DNA of 48,419 bases from an uncultured Muribaculaceae bacterium (GTDB lineage Bacteria > Bacteroidota > Bacteroidia > Bacteroidales > Muribaculaceae). The position numbers and the translations under genes are program-made. This document shows, one piece after another, positions 1 through 7,647 of the stretch (position 1 is the first letter of the stretch; every line of letters begins with the position of its first letter). The notes under the pieces are model-generated. The model did not search any database. It was not told the DNA's origin and worked only from the letters and a program-made list of their open reading frames with translations. The stretch spans positions 1-48,419 of the forward strand of contig CAJUSZ010000019.1 of assembly GCA_910589425.1 (NCBI GenBank), written 5' to 3'.

Positions 1-55
1 TAAAATATCGATGCTGGAGAACTGACCAAGATATTTTAAATGAAAGAGCCGTGGG
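1..55. repeat. Left copy of a 55-bp terminal inverted repeat
   Basis: Bases 1-55 equal the reverse complement of bases 48365-48419, and the match stops exactly after 55 bases. Inside the repeat, TAAAATATC (1-9) and GATATTTTA (30-38) form a perfect 9-bp inverted repeat around a 20-bp spacer. A length of exactly 55 suggests a de Bruijn k-mer overlap at a repeated sequence, not a mobile-element end. This is inference. Confidence 0.9.
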
Positions 56-82
56 ATGCGGTGGGGAAAAATGCTGTGATTC

Positions 83-113
83 TTGATTTTCGCCCCGAAA
101 TTTATTATCTTTG
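83..113 (+). promoter_or_regulatory. Bacteroidetes-type promoter for the ftsX operon
   Basis: TATCTTTG at 106-113 matches the TAnnTTTG -7 box of the Bacteroidetes primary sigma factor, with TTG at 83-85 and a 20-base spacer. The leader to ftsX would be about 130 nt and contains a small GGGC/GCCC hairpin near 188-199. Confidence 0.55.
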
Positions 114-252
114 CATCCGCATTGATGCCGATGCCGGATCCGCACGAATGGATTTCGGCTGTCATCTGTTTGCATATTAATGAATTAGGGCGTATGCCCG
201 TGCAAATCTCCCGTGGCGTCGCAGTTTCGGCTGCCGGCGCCGGAATAAAAGT

Positions 253-1131
253 ATGAAACAGCAGAAAGAGGCCCGCATATCTTACTGGGCGGCACATCTG
301 ACCACAGTGGTCAGTGTGGCGCTCGTCCTCGTCATCATCGGAGTCATCGCGCTTATTTCCCTCGGCGCCGCTTCGGAAACACGCCGCCTTAAGGAGAAGA
401 TCGAGCTGAGTGCGGTGCTTGCCGACTCGGCGTCGGACAGTCAGGCCGATTCCCTGTCCAGGATCATAGCTTCGCGTCCCTACGCGCGGTCGGTCTCGGC
501 CATAACCAAGGATGCGGCTATGGCGCAGTGGAAAAAGGACACCGGAGAGGATCTTCAGGAACTGTTCGGAGTCAACCCTCTCTCTCCGGAGGTGAGTTTC
601 ACGGTAAAAGCGGAATATGCCTCCGAGAGCCAGCTGAAAGCGATCAAGGCCGAGGTGGCGGCGATGAATGGAGTCCAGGCGGTCGACGCTCCCGACGCGG
701 AAATGGTTGAGTCGATGAATGCCAATATCGAGCGGGCGGCCTGCATTTTAGGCGTGATCGCCGTGGCTCTTCTGGTGATTTCGTTCGTGCTGATTAACAA
801 CACGGTGCATCTGACGGTCTATTCGAGGCGGTTCACGATCCACACCATGCAGCTGGTGGGCGCCACCAACGGTTTCATCCGCCGTCCGATCGTAGGCAAC
901 AATCTGCTTTCGGGGGTGATCGCAGGGGTGGTGGCGTCGGCGTTGCTCGCCCTGGCGATGGTTTTCGCCCCGCAGGCGGGATTCGGCGATCTTGAGAAGA
1001 TAGTGCCCTGGTGGCAGCTGGGCATTGTGGCGGCCGGGCTCATTGTGGCAGGCGCCCTGATCTGCACGGTTTCGTCGGTGGCAGCGGCCAACCGTTATCT
1101 CCGCAAGGACTATGATGACCTGTTCAAATGA
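253..1131 (+). CDS. ftsX: Cell division protein FtsX
   Basis: A 292-residue inner-membrane protein with the FtsX layout. One N-terminal membrane segment (about residues 17-39) is followed by a periplasmic domain of about 120 residues and then three segments (about 162-185, 215-240 and 256-280). The stretch around residue 195 (YSRRFTIHTMQLVGAT) is the conserved cytoplasmic loop of the family. FtsX partners the ATPase FtsE and couples division to peptidoglycan hydrolase activation. No ftsE is present here; the gene begins a co-directional set with its own promoter. The ATG at 253 precedes a typical short charged N-terminus. Family assignment is firm; the division role is from the family. Confidence 0.93.
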   Translation: MKQQKEARISYWAAHLTTVVSVALVLVIIGVIALISLGAASETRRLKEKIELSAVLADSASDSQADSLSRIIASRPYARSVSAITKDAAMAQWKKDTGEDLQELFGVNPLSPEVSFTVKAEYASESQLKAIKAEVAAMNGVQAVDAPDAEMVESMNANIERAACILGVIAVALLVISFVLINNTVHLTVYSRRFTIHTMQLVGATNGFIRRPIVGNNLLSGVIAGVVASALLALAMVFAPQAGFGDLEKIVPWWQLGIVAAGLIVAGALICTVSSVAAANRYLRKDYDDLFK

Positions 1132-1189
1132 GCGGGGGACACACAGCATACAGAAAAACAAGGAACATAGAAAAACAATCCATATAGAC

Positions 1190-1516
1190 ATGACAACAAC
1201 CAGACCCTCGATATCCCGCCTCTCCGAGCGCCGGCAGCAGAAGCCTGCGGCCGGGTCGATGGAGAAGACCACCGACAGCCAGAGGCCGTTCGCCCGAATC
1301 AATTTCATCCTCATGGCCGTATGCCTGGCAATGATCATAATCGGGTTTATCCTGATGTCCGGCCCCGGAAGCAGCGTGGAGGGGGGCTTCAATCCCGACA
1401 TATTCAGCACGCGCAGGATCGTGGTCGGACCCACGGTCTCGTTTCTGGGATTCCTTCTGATGGCTTTCGCCATAATCTACACGCCGAAGAGCCGGCGCAC
1501 ACGCCGCAACGACTGA
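1190..1516 (+). CDS. DUF3098 small membrane protein
   Basis: A 108-residue protein with a polar N-terminus of about 45 residues and two hydrophobic segments (about 47-65 and 80-100) around a short loop with GGFNPDIFS. This matches DUF3098, a Bacteroidetes family of unknown function usually found between ftsX and uppP, as here. The frame is open upstream to 1112, but that would overlap ftsX; the ATG at 1190, 58 bases after ftsX, is the better start. The stop lies 10 bases before uppP, so transcription is very likely shared. A link to division or envelope synthesis is inferred from position only. Confidence 0.82.
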   Translation: MTTTRPSISRLSERRQQKPAAGSMEKTTDSQRPFARINFILMAVCLAMIIIGFILMSGPGSSVEGGFNPDIFSTRRIVVGPTVSFLGFLLMAFAIIYTPKSRRTRRND

Positions 1517-1526
1517 ACCTGACGAT

Positions 1527-2357
1527 ATGGAATGGCTTGACGCCCTTATTCTGGGGATAGTGCAGGGGCTGGCGGAATATCTTCCGATCAGCTCCAGCGG
1601 ACATCTTGAGATCTTCCGCGAGATTCTCGGCATCGATCTTCCGTCCGATCAGGTGCTTCAGTTCGACATAATGGTACATGCCGCCACGGTGTGTTCCACC
1701 ATAGTGATCCTCTGGCCCATGTTCTCGCGGCTCTGCGCGAGCTTCTTCACGTTCCGCCGCGACGCCGGCTTCTATTATGTGTGCAAGATCCTTGTGAGCT
1801 GCATTCCGGTGGCCATAGTGGGATTCTGCTTCAAGGACACGGTGGAGGCTTTCTTCGGCAACGGCCTGACGGTGGTCGGAATATGCCTGCTGGTAACGGC
1901 CGGTCTCCTCACGTTCGCCCATTTCAGCGGCATAGACCGTGCTACGGGCCGCATGGTGAGCGGCGACCGGGGACACGACATAGGCTGGCTGGACGCTTTC
2001 ATCATCGGATGCGCCCAGGCGGTGGCGGTTCTTCCTGGTCTGAGCCGGTCGGGCTCGACTATAGCCACAGGCATCCTTCTGGGCGACAAGCGCGACAAGG
2101 TGGCCTCGTTCTCGTTTCTGATGGTGATAATCCCCATTCTCGGCGAGGCGCTTCTGGACACTGTGAAGCTGCTCAAAGGAGGGGAGGCTGCCGAAAACAG
2201 CGTCGGGGCCACGGCTCTGATCATAGGCTTTGTCAGCGCGTTTGTCGTCGGGTGCGGAGCTTGCCGCTGGATGCTCGCCCTGGTGAAGAGAGGCAAACTC
2301 GTGTGGTTCGCGGTCTATTGCGCGGCGATGGCCGTAATCTGCCTTCTGTGGCGATAA
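1527..2357 (+). CDS. uppP: Undecaprenyl-diphosphatase UppP (BacA)
   Basis: A 276-residue polytopic membrane protein that dephosphorylates undecaprenyl diphosphate, recycling the lipid carrier for peptidoglycan and polysaccharide synthesis; the family also confers bacitracin resistance. Both signatures are visible. The first is GLAEYLPISSSGH at residues 14-26, containing the catalytic-site Glu17 and His26. The second is LPGLSRSGSTI near residue 167, with the Arg and Ser of the phosphate site. Length is normal for the family. It starts 10 bases after the DUF3098 gene and precedes truB by 63 bases, a gap filled by a small repeat remnant. Confidence 0.96.
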   Translation: MEWLDALILGIVQGLAEYLPISSSGHLEIFREILGIDLPSDQVLQFDIMVHAATVCSTIVILWPMFSRLCASFFTFRRDAGFYYVCKILVSCIPVAIVGFCFKDTVEAFFGNGLTVVGICLLVTAGLLTFAHFSGIDRATGRMVSGDRGHDIGWLDAFIIGCAQAVAVLPGLSRSGSTIATGILLGDKRDKVASFSFLMVIIPILGEALLDTVKLLKGGEAAENSVGATALIIGFVSAFVVGCGACRWMLALVKRGKLVWFAVYCAAMAVICLLWR

Positions 2358-2363
2358 CCATAT

Positions 2364-2415
2364 AAGTAACCTCCTCAAGAATCCGGCATAATCTGATATA
2401 AGTTAGAGTCACTTA
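2364..2415. repeat. Short deletion derivative of a dispersed inverted-repeat element (copy A)
   Basis: AAGTAAC at 2364-2370 faces GTCACTT at 2409-2415. The stretch between (CTCCTCAAGAATCC...ATAATCTGATATAAG) is nearly identical to the right half of the 195-bp element at 6404-6598. Copy A therefore looks like that element with its middle and left half deleted. It ends 5 bases before the truB start codon. Confidence 0.75.
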
Positions 2416-2420
2416 AAGGA

Positions 2421-3125
2421 ATGAACTACATATCGGGAGAGATCCTATGCATCGACAAGCCGCTGGGCTGGACATCGTTTGACGCGGTGAAGCGCATCCG
2501 TGGGGCTATCCAGCGCCGTCTCGGACTGAAGAAGTTCAAGGTGGGACATGCCGGCACCCTCGATCCTCTCGCCACAGGCGTCCTGATCGTATGCACCGGC
2601 CGGGCCACGCGCCGCATCGACGAGCTTCAGACTGGGGTCAAGGAATATGTGGCCGACCTCCGTCTCGGCGCCACTACGCCCAGTTTCGATCTCGAGACAG
2701 AGATCGACGCCATTTTCCCGACCGACCACATCACCCGCCGGTCGGTGGAGGAGGTGCTTCCACGGTTTACCGGAGCCATCATGCAGGTGCCGCCCGTGTT
2801 CTCGGCCGTGAAAGTGGACGGCAAACGCGCCTACAAGTTCGCAAGGAAAGGCCACGAAGTCGAGCTCAAGCCCAAGCAGCTCCAGATCGACGAGATAGAG
2901 CTTATCGAGTTCTCTCCCGAGAGTCTGCGTCTCCGCATAGTCTGCGGCAAGGGGACATATATCAGGGCTTTGGCACGCGACATCGGCCAGGCTCTCGGAA
3001 GCGGCGCCCATCTGACATCGCTGAGGCGCACGCGGGTGGGCGACTGCCGCATAGAGGATTCCATGTCCGTGGACCAGGCCATAGAGCTGATCTCTTCCGG
3101 GCCGGTAGAGTTTCCGGAAGAATGA
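2421..3125 (+). CDS. truB: tRNA pseudouridine-55 synthase TruB
   Basis: A 234-residue enzyme converting U55 of the tRNA T-loop to pseudouridine. The catalytic block GHAGTLDPLATG is at residues 42-53, with the nucleophile Asp48 at the same number as in E. coli TruB. The substrate-loop tyrosine (GVKEYVADLRLG) and PPVFSAVKVDGKRAY follow, as in family members. The protein is shorter than enterobacterial TruB because it lacks an extended C-terminal domain, which is usual in Bacteroidetes. It sits between uppP and queA. Its upstream gap is almost entirely a repeat remnant that ends 5 bases before the ATG. Confidence 0.97.
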   Translation: MNYISGEILCIDKPLGWTSFDAVKRIRGAIQRRLGLKKFKVGHAGTLDPLATGVLIVCTGRATRRIDELQTGVKEYVADLRLGATTPSFDLETEIDAIFPTDHITRRSVEEVLPRFTGAIMQVPPVFSAVKVDGKRAYKFARKGHEVELKPKQLQIDEIELIEFSPESLRLRIVCGKGTYIRALARDIGQALGSGAHLTSLRRTRVGDCRIEDSMSVDQAIELISSGPVEFPEE

Positions 3126-3236
3126 CCCTTCCCGGCCAATGCAACCGATAATACACATACACTCTCTCCGCGACAGCCCTTATACACATTCTCTCTTCCT
3201 CACAGACCAAACGCAACATCAATCAGATTCAGAATC

Positions 3237-4289
3237 ATGAAACTTTCGCATTTCAAATTCAAATTGCCAGAAGAACTCATCGCCCAGTATCCAACCGAGA
3301 ACCGCGATGAATGCCGCCTGATGGTGGTCAATGCCAAGGATGGCACCATAGAGCATAAGATTTTCAAGGATGTGCTTGATTATTTCGATGAAGGCGATGT
3401 GATGGTATTCAACAATACCCGGGTTTTCCCGGCCCGCCTGCACGGCAACAAGGAGAAGACCGGAGCCAGCATCGAAGTCTTTCTTCTCCGCGAACTGAAC
3501 GCTTCGAATAAATTCTGGGATGTGCTGGTCGAACCCGCCCGGAAAATCCGCATCGGCAACAAGCTCTATTTCGGCGGCGACGCGATGGTGGCCGAGGTGA
3601 TCGACAACACCACGTCGCGCGGACGCACGCTGCGGTTTCTCTACGATGGCAACCACGATGAGTTCAAGGAGGCTCTCTATTCCCTCGGGGAAGCTCCGCT
3701 GCCTGAGTACATCAAACGCGACACGGAGCCTGAAGACATAGAGCGCTATCAATGTATCTATGCCACCGAGGAGGGAGCCGTTATGGCTCCTGCGGCCGGA
3801 CTGCATTTCAGCCGTGAGCTTCTCAAGCGTCTTGAGATAAAGGGAGTGGAGAAAGGATTCATAACGCTCCATTGCGGACGCGGCAACTTCAAGGAGATCG
3901 ATGTGGAGGATCTCACCAAGCACCGTATGGACTCCGAAGACATGAATGTGAGCGGGGAACTCGTGGATCTTGTCAACGCGGCCAAAGACCGTGAGTCGCG
4001 CGTTTGCGCGGTAGGCACATCGGTGATGCGTGCGCTGGCGAGTTCGGTCTGCATGAACGGACACATTATGCCTACCAAGGGCTGGACCAACAAGTTTATC
4101 TTCCCGCCCTATGAGTTTTCCGTATGCACGTCGATGATCTCCAATTTCCATACCCCTTATTCGACGATGCTCATGATGGTGGCTGCCTTCGGCGGTTATG
4201 ATCTGATCATGAAGGCCTACGAGACGGCGATCAAGGAGAAGTACCGTTTCGGCGCATACGGCGACGCAATGCTCGTGATCAGGGAATAA
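3237..4289 (+). CDS. queA: S-adenosylmethionine:tRNA ribosyltransferase-isomerase QueA
   Basis: A 350-residue enzyme of queuosine biosynthesis that moves the ribosyl part of S-adenosylmethionine onto preQ1 at the tRNA wobble position. Family stretches visible are the N-terminal PEELIAQYP, the MVFNNTRVFPARL block, PLPEYIKR, EEGAVMAPAAGLHF, and FHTPYSTMLMMVAAFGG near the C-terminus. Length is normal. It starts 111 bases after truB with no obvious promoter between and ends before a strong terminator, so it is probably the last gene of the ftsX set. The other queuosine genes are not in the window. Confidence 0.97.
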   Translation: MKLSHFKFKLPEELIAQYPTENRDECRLMVVNAKDGTIEHKIFKDVLDYFDEGDVMVFNNTRVFPARLHGNKEKTGASIEVFLLRELNASNKFWDVLVEPARKIRIGNKLYFGGDAMVAEVIDNTTSRGRTLRFLYDGNHDEFKEALYSLGEAPLPEYIKRDTEPEDIERYQCIYATEEGAVMAPAAGLHFSRELLKRLEIKGVEKGFITLHCGRGNFKEIDVEDLTKHRMDSEDMNVSGELVDLVNAAKDRESRVCAVGTSVMRALASSVCMNGHIMPTKGWTNKFIFPPYEFSVCTSMISNFHTPYSTMLMMVAAFGGYDLIMKAYETAIKEKYRFGAYGDAMLVIRE

Positions 4290-4311
4290 TACCCTCGGTT
4301 TCAGATATAAC

Positions 4312-4356
4312 AATCCGGACTTCAAAGCCGACACCATCGGCTCCGAAGTCCGGATT
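4312..4356. terminator. Bidirectional hairpin terminator between convergent genes
   Basis: A perfect 12-bp stem (AATCCGGACTTC at 4312-4323 with GAAGTCCGGATT at 4345-4356) encloses a second small stem, AGCCGA/TCGGCT. It lies between the ends of queA (+) and the short-chain dehydrogenase (-). The T-rich side (TTGTTATATC) favours termination of minus-strand transcripts, but it probably serves both. Confidence 0.8.
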
Positions 4357-4379
4357 AATGCTTATGCCGTGCCTGTCGG

Positions 4380-5189
4380 TCAGCGGTTTATTCCGCGGTC
4401 GAGCATCAGGCGTTTCACCTGCATCCGTATCCATGTGGGCTGCACGGCTATGAAAAAGATGGAGAACCGGTTGAGCCATCCGTTGATGTATTGCTTTTTC
4501 CGGCGGAGCATTTTCCCGACGGCCTTGTGTGCGAATTTCTGCGGAGTCTGGAGAACCCCGATCCTGACTGCCAGACGTTTCAGCGGATCCGGGAGCCCGA
4601 AAAGGTCGGTGGCTATCCCGCCGGGGCAGGCCACGGTGGCTGAAACCCCGGAGTCGCGTATCTCATAGTGGAGCGACCGGGTGAACACACGTATGTATGC
4701 CTTGGTGGCTGCATACATCGCTATGCCCGGCATCGGCATCCAGCACGACATCGAACTCATGTTGAGGATATATCCGTTTCCGCGGCGGCAGAAACGCCTT
4801 GCGAACCGGATGCTGAGAGCCGTAACGGCCCTCACATGCAGGTCAATGAAGCAGTCGAGTTTCCCGGAAGGCGTGCCTGTCAGGGTGTTGAAAGAGAATA
4901 TTCCGGCATTGTTGATCAGGATGTCCGGCTCGATCGAGTTGCTGTCGAGAAAATAGTCCAGCGCGTCGGGCGCGTCGGGCGCGGTAAGATCGAGGGTCAG
5001 TGGCATGGCTTTCACTCCGAACTCATCCCTGAGCCGGGCGCAGTTCTCCTCCAGCTCCCGTTCCTGGATGCTGACCATCACAATGTCGGCGCCTCTGCGG
5101 GCAAGCTCCAGACAGAACTGGAGGCCGATTCCGGACGACCCTCCGGTTACGACGGCCGTTTTGTCATGAAGATCAGCGGTCTGTCCCAT
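4380..5189 (-). CDS. Short-chain dehydrogenase, candidate 3-beta-hydroxysteroid dehydrogenase
   Basis: A 269-residue classical SDR oxidoreductase. The cofactor-binding TGGSSGIG is at residues 15-22, NNAG at 93-96, the catalytic serines near 145-148, Tyr159 in MYAATK, and Lys163. A basic, partly hydrophobic C-terminal extension from about residue 200 could contact the membrane. The start overlaps the preceding flavin oxidoreductase by 17 bases, so the two are translated together. With that gene and the steroid 5-alpha-reductase upstream, the best specific guess is the 3-beta-HSDH step of isoallo bile-acid formation. Sequence alone shows only an SDR; the substrate is inferred from neighbours. 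Confidence 0.85.
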   Translation of the reverse strand: MGQTADLHDKTAVVTGGSSGIGLQFCLELARRGADIVMVSIQERELEENCARLRDEFGVKAMPLTLDLTAPDAPDALDYFLDSNSIEPDILINNAGIFSFNTLTGTPSGKLDCFIDLHVRAVTALSIRFARRFCRRGNGYILNMSSMSCWMPMPGIAMYAATKAYIRVFTRSLHYEIRDSGVSATVACPGGIATDLFGLPDPLKRLAVRIGVLQTPQKFAHKAVGKMLRRKKQYINGWLNRFSIFFIAVQPTWIRMQVKRLMLDRGINR

Positions 5190-6399
5190 TTCTGCGTTTT
5201 ATCCGTTCGATCTCGTTACGTATGCCACGCGGAAGCGAGGGGCAGTCCTTGTGGCATTTCATCTCAAGCGAATACATGCGCGCTATGCAATAGTTCACAT
5301 GGTCGCATCCGCAATTGTGGGAGGGATCTTCCCGCAGACGGTTGACGAAGTCTGGTTCGCGCAGGAGCGCCCGTCCCATCTGCACGAACTCGAATCCCTC
5401 TCCAAGCACCTGCTCTATCCCCTCGCCGCTCACGGCGCCTCCTACGTAGACGAGAGGCAGCTTCAGTTCCCGCCGGAACACACGTGCGTCGTCGAGGAAA
5501 TAAAGGTCGGAATACGGTTCGTTCCTGATCATGTATTTCCCGGCCATGCGCACGCCGTATTTCAGCCACAGCTGCTTCATGTAGTGGGTCATGGAATATA
5601 TCGGCATCTCGCCTCGCATCACGTACATAGGCGCCTTGCTGACGAATCCTCCCGAGAGGACGATAGCGTGGGCGCCGAGCCTCTCGAGTTCTCGGGCCAC
5701 CGTCAGGCAGTCTTCCGTCTCAAGTCCCCCCTTGAAGCCGTCGCGCATGTTGGTCTTCACCAGCACGCCCATGTCGGACCCGGCGGCTTTCATCACCTCT
5801 TCCATGCACATACGCATGAAAGTCATCCGGTTGTCGAGCGATCCGCCGAAGCGGTCGCGCCTGTGGTTGGTGAAAGGGGATAGAAATTGGGATATGAGGT
5901 ATCCGTGTCCGGCGTGAACCTCCACGCAGTCGAATCCGGCGTCGCGTGCGGTGCGCACCGCATCGCCGAAGCATCGGGCTATATCCTTGAGTTCATCCTC
6001 GCGCAGACCGCGCACGAAAGTGGGTGAGTAGAGGTTGAATCCGGTTGATGCGCCGACCGGAGTCCCGCCGGCGGTGGAGCGGTGGGTCATGTTGCCGCAA
6101 TGTCCGATCTGGATCGATGCCTTGGCTCCGGCTTCATGTATTCCGTCGGTGATCTCCCGTAGCGGCTTCACAATCTGTGGTCTCAGCCAAAGCTGGGTGT
6201 CGAAGGAGAGCGCCGAACGGCAGATTCCGGCGTAGGCGAGGGTTGTCATGCCTACGCCGCCCCGGGCCACGGAGAGATGGTAGTCTCGGAGCATCGGGGT
6301 CGGAGCGTTGTCTTTGCCCATTCCTTCGAATGCCGCCGAACGGATCGAGCGGTTCCGCAGTTCGACGGGACCGATCTTTGCGGGAGTGAAGAGTTTCAT
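5173..6399 (-). CDS. NADH:flavin oxidoreductase (old yellow enzyme family), candidate steroid 5-beta-reductase/dehydrogenase
   Basis: A 408-residue FMN-binding TIM-barrel enzyme. It starts MKLFTPAKIGPVELRNR and has the barrel signature HAGHGYLISQFLSP followed by DRFGGSLDNR. The C-terminal part has Cys363, Cys365, Cys371, Cys382 and Cys386. These are spaced roughly like the Fe-S cluster cysteines of 2,4-dienoyl-CoA reductase and BaiCD-type enzymes. The larger NAD(P)H-binding domain of those proteins is absent, so electrons must come directly or from a partner. Next to a 5-alpha-reductase and an SDR it fits the '5BR' enzyme, which interconverts 3-oxo-5-beta and 3-oxo-delta-4 steroids. That role is inference. 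A repeat element ends 4 bases upstream of its ATG. Confidence 0.88.
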   Translation of the reverse strand: MKLFTPAKIGPVELRNRSIRSAAFEGMGKDNAPTPMLRDYHLSVARGGVGMTTLAYAGICRSALSFDTQLWLRPQIVKPLREITDGIHEAGAKASIQIGHCGNMTHRSTAGGTPVGASTGFNLYSPTFVRGLREDELKDIARCFGDAVRTARDAGFDCVEVHAGHGYLISQFLSPFTNHRRDRFGGSLDNRMTFMRMCMEEVMKAAGSDMGVLVKTNMRDGFKGGLETEDCLTVARELERLGAHAIVLSGGFVSKAPMYVMRGEMPIYSMTHYMKQLWLKYGVRMAGKYMIRNEPYSDLYFLDDARVFRRELKLPLVYVGGAVSGEGIEQVLGEGFEFVQMGRALLREPDFVNRLREDPSHNCGCDHVNYCIARMYSLEMKCHKDCPSLPRGIRNEIERIKRRNGTDR

Positions 6400-6403
6400 T
6401 ATT

Positions 6404-6598
6404 AAGTAACTTTTTAAAATCAGTTGTAATTTAAAATTCTTATCAGCAACCCTATGGGCTTATATCATCTTATTTGTCTTTCCGGTATATTTCAAATTCT
6501 CAATCAGTCGTTTAGCCCGCTAAACTCCTTCTTTCAAATTTGAAATCTCCTCAAAAATCCAGCATAATCTGATATAAGCTAATTTTAAAGAGTTACTT
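6404..6598. repeat. 195-bp inverted-repeat element (copy B)
   Basis: The ends are inverted repeats: AAGTAACTTTTTAAAAT at 6404 and its near-complement ATTTTAAAGAGTTACTT ending at 6598. Inside, read on the minus strand, a GGAG tetranucleotide (6525-6528) is followed by a perfect stem with a two-base centre (6511-6524) and then CGACTGA. A second palindrome around CAAATTTG lies just before it. It separates the 5-alpha-reductase gene from the flavin oxidoreductase gene and ends 4 bases before the latter's start codon. No coding capacity was seen. Confidence 0.82.
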
Positions 6599-6616
6599 AT
6601 GATGTCGGTTTGTTGT

Positions 6617-7396
6617 TCAGTAGATGAATGGCAGGATGTATTTTCTTCCGAGCGAGCTGTATTCGTCGCCGAATTCGCGGATATATCGTCTGTGGGTGGC
6701 GGCGGCTCTGGGTGCGAGATTCGCGAAAGTCCAGAGAGCGAATACCGCTCCGGCCGCGCTCCATGTCAGGATGGCGAATCCGGTCCATTCGAGAAACTCG
6801 CCGAAATAGTTTGCCGAAGTAACATAGCGGAACATACCTCCGCGGGGAATATAATGGCGTGTGTCGCCGGGTTTCCGCAGATGGCGCACGATGTGGTCGC
6901 TCTGCCAGTTGATCGCCATGCCGGCAAAGAATACCGCTGTCCCGGTTATGAACATCGGGCTTGCGAGCCATGAAGCCGGATAGCTTCCCGGCGGGCTGAC
7001 ATAGAATATCCATCCCCCGAGCATGTATGCGTTGATCAGGTTGAATATTATCCCCGAGATCACTATCGCCACCGGCATACGGCTGTTTCCGCGCAGCATC
7101 AGCGGGAAAATGAACGAGCGCTGGAAATAGTGGAGCAGAAAAAGGGAGGCCATTGCCGCCGGAGCCGCCTCGGCGCGTCTCGGGCTCATGAGCCACAGCA
7201 GCAGCATCGCGAAGAAGACAGGCGCCTCCATGATGATCCAGCCTGTGCGGTTGGAGATGGCCGGCCCCCATTTGCTGTTGTATAGGATTCCGTAGCCCGG
7301 AGTGATCCGCTGCAGGGCAATGAAAACAATTACGGCGAGCGCGGCCATAGAGGCAACTACGGTTTGATAGAGGATCGGATTGAAAAGGATGTCCAT
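6617..7396 (-). CDS. Steroid 5-alpha-reductase family membrane protein (candidate bile-acid 5AR)
   Basis: A 259-residue integral membrane protein of the 3-oxo-5-alpha-steroid 4-dehydrogenase family, which reduces the delta-4 double bond of 3-keto steroids with NADPH. About six hydrophobic segments are visible. Family signatures are YNSKWGPAISNRTGW near residue 40, an HYFQRSFIFP stretch, GGMFRYVTSANYFGE with the LEW that follows, and the C-terminal THRRYIREFGDEY block ending in KYILPFIY. The frame is open to a TTG at 7432. The ATG at 7394-7396 (MDILFNPILY) gives the usual N-terminus and lies about 58 bases after the predicted transcription start. It heads the minus-strand steroid gene set. Confidence 0.88.
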   Translation of the reverse strand: MDILFNPILYQTVVASMAALAVIVFIALQRITPGYGILYNSKWGPAISNRTGWIIMEAPVFFAMLLLWLMSPRRAEAAPAAMASLFLLHYFQRSFIFPLMLRGNSRMPVAIVISGIIFNLINAYMLGGWIFYVSPPGSYPASWLASPMFITGTAVFFAGMAINWQSDHIVRHLRKPGDTRHYIPRGGMFRYVTSANYFGEFLEWTGFAILTWSAAGAVFALWTFANLAPRAAATHRRYIREFGDEYSSLGRKYILPFIY

Positions 7397-7459
7397 AAAG
7401 TCATGACCGGCTTTGGGTTGTATCTGAATCAAGATTTGGATTTAGATGCCGATTCGCTG

Positions 7460-7491
7460 CAAAGGTATGAAAACTGGCGTTAACGGCCAAA
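7460..7491 (-). promoter_or_regulatory. Promoter of the 5-alpha-reductase gene set
   Basis: On the minus strand TTTG (7491-7488) is followed after exactly 20 bases by TACCTTTG (7467-7460). This is a full match to the Bacteroidetes TTTG-N20-TAnnTTTG consensus. Transcription would start near 7454, giving a leader of about 58 nt. Confidence 0.75.
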
Positions 7492-7571
7492 TCTTTTCTG
7501 TTCTTTTTGGGAATTTTGTGGTAAAAATGGGAGCTGGAATCCCGCTCTTTCATGAAGTGCGTGATTTTTTG

Positions 7572-7579
7572 TAATTTTG
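7572..7579 (+). promoter_or_regulatory. -7 box for the MATE exporter gene
   Basis: TAATTTTG fits TAnnTTTG. No good -33 box is seen at the right distance. Its position rules out the in-frame ATG at 7552 as the start and supports the ATG at 7648. Confidence 0.5.
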
Positions 7580-7647
7580 CAACACAACTCATTCAGCCAG
7601 ACAGGCCGCGCGGCTTTGCATCGCGTGGAAGAAACCGACAAAGTGTT

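Noticed and set aside
3219..4337. Open frame of 372 codons opposite queA.
   Set aside because: Antisense shadow; it would also run through the terminator at 4312-4356.
7552..7647. N-terminal extension of the MATE gene from ATG 7552.
   Set aside because: It would contain the TAATTTTG promoter box and has no membrane-protein character.
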